Shown here piece after piece: positions 60,326-64,000 of a stretch of DNA of 64,000 nucleotides (position 1 is its first letter; every line of letters begins with the position of its first letter). The position numbers were made by a program, and so were the translations under genes. The DNA is taken from contig NZ_JAGHMH010000028.1 in the NCBI RefSeq assembly GCF_017741935.1, positions 372,001 through 436,000 of the forward strand, given 5' to 3'. Source of the stretch: Rhizobium sp. 16-449-1b. Its GTDB lineage: Bacteria; Pseudomonadota; Alphaproteobacteria; Rhizobiales; Rhizobiaceae. The notes beneath the pieces are model-generated. The model had not been told where the DNA came from. It made no database searches and worked only from the letters and a program-made list of their open reading frames with translations.

Positions 60326-61054
60326 GTGAGCCAGCGAGACACCATGAACCAGCCAATCGAACAGATCGTGCGTCGCAAACTATCCGATGAGGTTTTTGAT
60401 CGACTGGAGCGAATGATCACGTCCGGCGAGCTTCGCCCCGGCGACGAGATGCCTTCGGAACGGGTGCTGATGGAGCGCTTCGGAGTGGGAAGGCCGGCGA
60501 TCCGCGAGGCGATGCAGTCGCTGGCCAATATGGGCTTGGTCAACATCTCGCACGGAGAGCGCGCCAAGGTTCTGCAGCTGACAGCAAAATCGATTTTCCG
60601 TCAGGTGGATTTGACGGCGAAGATCATGCTGGCGCAGTCCGCCGACTCGCTCGATCACCTCAAGAGCTCGCGCATCTTCTTCGAGCGCGGCATGGCGCGC
60701 GAGGCGGCGGTCAAGGCCACGCCCGCCGACATCACCGATCTCCGTGATATCATCGAAGAGCAGCGTCGCTCGCTTGGCAACGCGGAAGACTTCATCGCCG
60801 CCGATATGCAGTTCCATACGCGTATCGCGCAGATCTCGGGCAACCCGATCTTCGTCGCTGTCAGCGAGGCAATGCTGGCATGGCTGAAGGCCTATCACAC
60901 GGACATGCTGATCTGGACCGGCAAGGAGAAGTTCACGCTGGTTGAGCATGAGCAGATCCTCGACTGTCTGGCGGCAAATGATGCGAATGGCGCGGAAGCC
61001 GCGATCTTGAAGCACCTTGAGCGCTCGAGTGCGCTCTACACCAATCGCGACTGA
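60326..61054 (+). CDS. GntR-family (FCD, NanR-like) regulator of the apiose operon
   Basis: A 242-residue regulator. The winged HTH is at 15-85 (LRPGDEMPSERVLMERFGVG, then RPAIREAMQSLANMGL), and the FCD effector domain is at 100-235 with metal-binding-type residues in DMQFHTRIAQISGNP. The GTG at 60326 has a perfect AAAGGAGGG site six bases upstream; an ATG six codons later lacks one. It is divergent from the RuBisCO-like gene, with a shared operator-like repeat, and so is the likely controller of the apiose pathway, probably sensing a pathway acid. Confidence 0.9.
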   Translation: MSQRDTMNQPIEQIVRRKLSDEVFDRLERMITSGELRPGDEMPSERVLMERFGVGRPAIREAMQSLANMGLVNISHGERAKVLQLTAKSIFRQVDLTAKIMLAQSADSLDHLKSSRIFFERGMAREAAVKATPADITDLRDIIEEQRRSLGNAEDFIAADMQFHTRIAQISGNPIFVAVSEAMLAWLKAYHTDMLIWTGKEKFTLVEHEQILDCLAANDANGAEAAILKHLERSSALYTNRD

Positions 61055-61080
61055 CGTCGGTTTCATCGGCGAATACGAAA

Positions 61081-61115
61081 ACAGCGACCGGCCTGCGAGC
61101 CGGTCGCTGTTTTTT
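61081..61115 (+). terminator. strong intrinsic terminator after GntR gene
   Basis: ACAGCGACCGGC (61081-61092) pairs with GCCGGTCGCTGT (61099-61110), followed by TTTTT. It lies 27 bases after the GntR stop codon. Confidence 0.9.
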
Positions 61116-61166
61116 AGGTAGCGAAGGTCTCGACCGGTACGGCCAAGACCTTCTTGAGCGCTGAAA

Positions 61167-62801
61167 TCAGATCTCCTTGATCAGCTGCTCGGCAATACGC
61201 ACGCTGAGCGCCGCGCCCGTCAATGTCGGGTTCATGCACGATGCCGACGGCATGACGCTGGTGCCGGCGATGAACATGTTCGGGTGGTCATGCGTACGGC
61301 AATCGCGGTCGACGACGCTGTCCTTCGGATCGTCGCCCATGCGCGTCGTGCCCATGACGTGCTGGCGGTTCTGCCACTTGACGTCGGTCGACAGAACCTC
61401 GGCGTCGAGCAGCCGGGCGATCTTGTTCAGATCTTCCAGGCCCTTGTCGCGGCCGGCGTTCCAGTAGTCGGTGACCGAGTAGTAGAGGACCGGAACCGGG
61501 ATGCCGAGCGCGTCGAACTTGGTCTTCGACGGCGTAACGCGGTTTTCCGCGAGCGGCAGCGGTTCGAAGTCGATCGCCCAGTTGAGCGAACGTGCCGAAT
61601 ACTGGCGGATCATCTCGTCGAGCTTGGAGCCCATGATGCCCTTCTTGATGAAGCCTTCGGTCATCTGGGCTGTCGGTACCGTGTTGCGGACCTTGATCTT
61701 GTAGCTCGGGTAATCCTTGCGGAAAGCGCCGTCGCGCTGGTTGAGATAGACCAGCAGCTCGGTCGGGCCTTCGCCCGGCCACATGTCCTCCTTGGTCAGC
61801 ATGTTCATGCTGATGCCGGTGTGGTCCATGAGGTTGCGGCCGACCTGATCCGAAGAGTTGGCGATACCGTTCGGATATTTGTCCGAGGTAGAAATGAGCA
61901 GCAGCTTGGCGGACTCGATGCCATAAGCGGCAAGCACGAAATAGCGCGCCGTCAGCCGGTGCTCGGAATTGTCTGGCTTCTTGTACCAGACGGCGGTGAT
62001 CTTGCCGTCGTCGCCGGCTTCCACCTTGTAGACAGGCGAGTTGTCGAGCAACTTGGCGCCATGGCGTTCGGCTTCGTCGATATGCATCGAGCCGTCGTAC
62101 TTGGCGCCGATCGGACAGACCGGGTTGCAGTTGTTATTGCCGGCGCAGACCGGGCGGTTGCCGTAGGGGCGCGAGGCGCGGCCGTGTGGCTCAAGAACCG
62201 GGTTGAAGCCGCCGACCGAAAGCTTTTCAGCCAGCGTCGTGAACATGTAGCTGGAATTCAGCTGCTTCATCGGGAACGGCATGGAGCGCGGCGGCATCGG
62301 GCCACCGCCCTGGCCGCTTTCGTCCTGACCGTCCGTGCCGGTCACGCCGAGTTCCAGCTCAGCCTTGTTGTAGTAGTCTTCGAGATCGTCATAGCCGATC
62401 GGCCAGTCGCGACCGCGACCGTAAAGCGACTGGATCTTGAAGTCGTTGGGGATCATGCGCCAGAGCGCCGAGCCAAAGTGCCAGGTCGTGCCGCCGACAA
62501 CGCGCAGGTAGGAGGTGTTGTATTTCACCGGGCCTTCGTATTGCAGGTAGTCGCCATAGGTCGACGGCGCCCAGGGCATGCTCGGGAAGGGGGAACCCGC
62601 GCCCTGCAGCTTGGCGTTTGCCAGCGAGAGCTTGACCGGAGCATTGCGGAAGGTCTCGACGATCTCGCGGCGATCGACACGCGGGCCGGCTTCGAGAATG
62701 ATCACCTTCTTGCCGGCCTTGGCGAGCTGCGCGGCGACGATGCCGCCCATGACACCCGATCCGATGACGATCAGGTCCGCATCATATGCGTCGTTTGCCA
62801 T
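61167..62801 (-). CDS. GMC-family FAD dehydrogenase, catalytic subunit
   Basis: A 544-residue glucose-methanol-choline oxidoreductase. FAD binding is at residues 8-40 (LIVIGSGVMGGIVAAQLAKA). A Cys-rich insert (PVCAGNNNCNPVCPIGAKYD) is of the type that binds an iron-sulfur cluster in flavocytochrome sugar dehydrogenases. The active-site His is in RQHVMGTTRMG and the partner His/Asn in ASCMNPTLTGAAL near the C-terminus. It lacks its own signal peptide and is probably carried across by the small Tat-type subunit encoded upstream. With the small subunit and cytochrome c it forms a periplasmic membrane-bound sugar, polyol or aldonate dehydrogenase feeding electrons to the respiratory chain. Confidence 0.9.
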   Translation of the reverse strand: MANDAYDADLIVIGSGVMGGIVAAQLAKAGKKVIILEAGPRVDRREIVETFRNAPVKLSLANAKLQGAGSPFPSMPWAPSTYGDYLQYEGPVKYNTSYLRVVGGTTWHFGSALWRMIPNDFKIQSLYGRGRDWPIGYDDLEDYYNKAELELGVTGTDGQDESGQGGGPMPPRSMPFPMKQLNSSYMFTTLAEKLSVGGFNPVLEPHGRASRPYGNRPVCAGNNNCNPVCPIGAKYDGSMHIDEAERHGAKLLDNSPVYKVEAGDDGKITAVWYKKPDNSEHRLTARYFVLAAYGIESAKLLLISTSDKYPNGIANSSDQVGRNLMDHTGISMNMLTKEDMWPGEGPTELLVYLNQRDGAFRKDYPSYKIKVRNTVPTAQMTEGFIKKGIMGSKLDEMIRQYSARSLNWAIDFEPLPLAENRVTPSKTKFDALGIPVPVLYYSVTDYWNAGRDKGLEDLNKIARLLDAEVLSTDVKWQNRQHVMGTTRMGDDPKDSVVDRDCRTHDHPNMFIAGTSVMPSASCMNPTLTGAALSVRIAEQLIKEI

Positions 62802-62814
62802 TGTCTTTATCCTG

Positions 62815-63342
62815 TCAGATCTTGCTGCCGGGCTTCGGTCCCCAGGCGTTCGGGCCGGGACCGTAGGTCGGAGTGGGAAGGAGGCCCTTGGTCGGGCGGT
62901 ACATGAGCGATTTCTCGTAGGTGATGAGCTCCGCGTCCTGCGGTTCCCCGACCACGCCGAGATACCAGGCGGAGACGATCTTCGCGGAAGTCTTCATCTC
63001 AGGTTCGGCGGGCTTCGTCGCGAGAAAGCCATCCATGTCCTTGGCGCCCGACTGGCTCACGGCCTGCTGCAAGGCGGCGATATCGGCCTTCAGCGTCGCG
63101 CTGCGCTTGGAGAGTGCTGCGAAGAAGCGTCCGCCGAGCACCGGATCGAGCTCATATCCGGTCAGGAATTCAGAGAGCTTGGTAAAGCCCTGCACATCGT
63201 CATCGGCTGCGAACGCCGATACGGGTGCCGCGAAAGAGGAGAGGACTGACAGTCCTCCAACGGCCACGGTGGCGCGCAGGAGGTCTCGGCGGTGGAGGGG
63301 GCGGCTCATGAGAGAGCCCGCATTATGCTGGTCGATTGGCAT
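62815..63342 (-). CDS. dehydrogenase small subunit (gluconate 2-dehydrogenase subunit-3-like), Tat signal
   Basis: A 175-residue protein with a twin-arginine-type leader (LHRRDLLRATVAVGGLSVLS) ending near APVSAFA. The mature part is helical (FTKLSEFLTGYELDPVLGGR), as in small subunits of sorbitol/gluconate/fructose flavocytochrome dehydrogenases. It ends with a Pro/Gly-rich tail. The ATG at 63342 follows GAGGATATCAGCG. It lies 13 bases before the large-subunit gene. Confidence 0.83.
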   Translation of the reverse strand: MPIDQHNAGSLMSRPLHRRDLLRATVAVGGLSVLSSFAAPVSAFAADDDVQGFTKLSEFLTGYELDPVLGGRFFAALSKRSATLKADIAALQQAVSQSGAKDMDGFLATKPAEPEMKTSAKIVSAWYLGVVGEPQDAELITYEKSLMYRPTKGLLPTPTYGPGPNAWGPKPGSKI

Positions 63343-63392
63343 CGCTGATATCCTCGATGAGGCAGTCAGAACTGGGAGAAAGGGTGAAACGA

Positions 63393-64000
63393 TCAGGCGT
63401 GGGCCGGCTGCCGCCTGCGGCGGGCAACGAGCAGCGCGATGACGAGCGCGACAAGGATCAACGCCACGACGACTGCCGGCACGATGAACGGCGCGACCGC
63501 GGCCAGCAACGGCTTCTCTCCGCCTTCGCGAACACGCAGGACATCCGCGGCGGTGACGGTCACCTTGCCGTTGCCGAAATGACCAAGCACATAGTTGCTG
63601 ACATCGGCGACGTCCTTGTCGGAGAGACGATCCGTGTAGGAAGCGTTCTCGCCGAAGGCCGGCATGAATGTCGGGACGCCGTCGATCGTGCGCGACAGGC
63701 CGAACAGGATCGTTGCGATCAGGTTGTCCGGGTTGTTGCCGCCGGTCGCGGTGTTGTGGAAGAGCGAAGGATAGTGGTCGTTGCCCTCGCCATCAACCTG
63801 ATGGCAGGCGGCACACGAACCGCTGAAGATATGGAAGCCTTTCTCGGTCACGGCCTGGCCAGGCAGGCCGCGCAGATCGAGTTCCGCCGTGGAGGGCTCA
63901 CCGACATCGTAGCGCGGCGTGGCTTCGCCCGTCGTGATCGGCTTCGTGTCCCTCAGGTAGACGACGAGCGCCTTGAGGTCGGCCTCGGTTAGGTGCTGCA
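63393..64000 (-). CDS. membrane-anchored cytochrome c subunit, 5' end outside window
   Basis: The frame is open to the right edge (about 202 codons visible), so the N-terminus is missing; a GTG inside at 63851 is not the real start. The last heme site is CAACHQ followed by a Met-containing loop (PTFMPAFGEN) for axial ligation, and an earlier domain ends LTEADLKALVVYLRDTKPI, typical of triheme alcohol/gluconate dehydrogenase cytochromes. A C-terminal transmembrane helix (VAPFIVPAVVVALILVALVI) and basic tail anchor it. It is the first of the three dehydrogenase genes and takes electrons to quinone or oxidase. Confidence 0.88.
   Translation of the reverse strand, partial: QHLTEADLKALVVYLRDTKPITTGEATPRYDVGEPSTAELDLRGLPGQAVTEKGFHIFSGSCAACHQVDGEGNDHYPSLFHNTATGGNNPDNLIATILFGLSRTIDGVPTFMPAFGENASYTDRLSDKDVADVSNYVLGHFGNGKVTVTAADVLRVREGGEKPLLAAVAPFIVPAVVVALILVALVIALLVARRRRQPAHA

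Overview
This is a GC-rich, gene-dense stretch typical of an alphaproteobacterium of the Rhizobium/Agrobacterium type. The evidence is a rhizobial-style YcaO-TfuA pair, a TGA-N9-TCA iron-responsive box of RirA type, five ABC importers, GntR/LacI/ROK/AraC regulators each beside their targets, and catabolism of plant-derived compounds. No rRNA, tRNA, CRISPR array, insertion sequence or phage gene was found. The content looks like an accessory, nutrient-scavenging region (chromosome arm, chromid or plasmid).

Layout. 1-2.4 kb: a 5'-truncated YcaO gene, tfuA, a small unknown gene and an XRE regulator. 3.0-5.7 kb, minus strand: cupin, cbpM, cbpA and an inositol-phosphatase-family gene divergent from a lacI-type gene (5.95-6.96 kb). 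7.1-10.3 kb: an AraC regulator and a TonB-dependent siderophore receptor, probably an iron-controlled pair. 10.9-13.8 kb: a large hybrid histidine kinase. 13.9-15.7 kb: a DapA-family enzyme with its GntR regulator; then heme oxygenase and a small unknown gene.

17.2-27.6 kb: a dimethylformamidase-like gene convergent with a taurine/sulfonate-type ABC importer, followed by an APH-like kinase, a HutC-type GntR regulator, a zinc alcohol dehydrogenase, a divergent histidinol-dehydrogenase homologue and an SDR. The three dehydrogenases resemble the HpsP/HpsN/HpsO set for sulfopropanediol oxidation. Three matches to one 14-bp palindrome suggest a shared regulon. A K+-channel-like gene follows at 27.7-28.5 kb.

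28.7-38.5 kb: a guanidine operon. A guanidine-I (ykkC) riboswitch with a terminator precedes an ABC importer (binding protein, permease, ATPase), two urea-carboxylase-associated proteins (carboxyguanidine deiminase type), a urea/guanidine carboxylase and allophanate hydrolase. Together they would import guanidine, carboxylate it, deiminate it to allophanate and release ammonia and CO2.

39.2-61.1 kb: an apiose utilisation locus. A MalFGK-type sugar importer with a cytosolic DUF4038-type glycoside hydrolase and a ROK regulator is followed by dihydroxyacetone-kinase-type DhaL/DhaK, then AplA, ApsD, a ribose-type importer, ApnO, RpiB- and TPI-type isomerases, OiaK, a RuBisCO-like protein and a GntR regulator. 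The apparent flow is apiose glycoside, D-apiose, apionolactone, apionate, 3-oxo-isoapionate, its 4-phosphate, erythrulose phosphates and erythrose 4-phosphate. The window ends in a three-subunit flavocytochrome sugar/alcohol dehydrogenase whose cytochrome gene runs off the right edge.

The most interesting feature is the pairing of a predicted intracellular apiosidase and its own oligosaccharide importer with a complete oxidative apiose pathway. Second is the sulfopropanediol-like dehydrogenase cluster, which has no desulfonating enzyme in the window but does include a kinase of unknown substrate.
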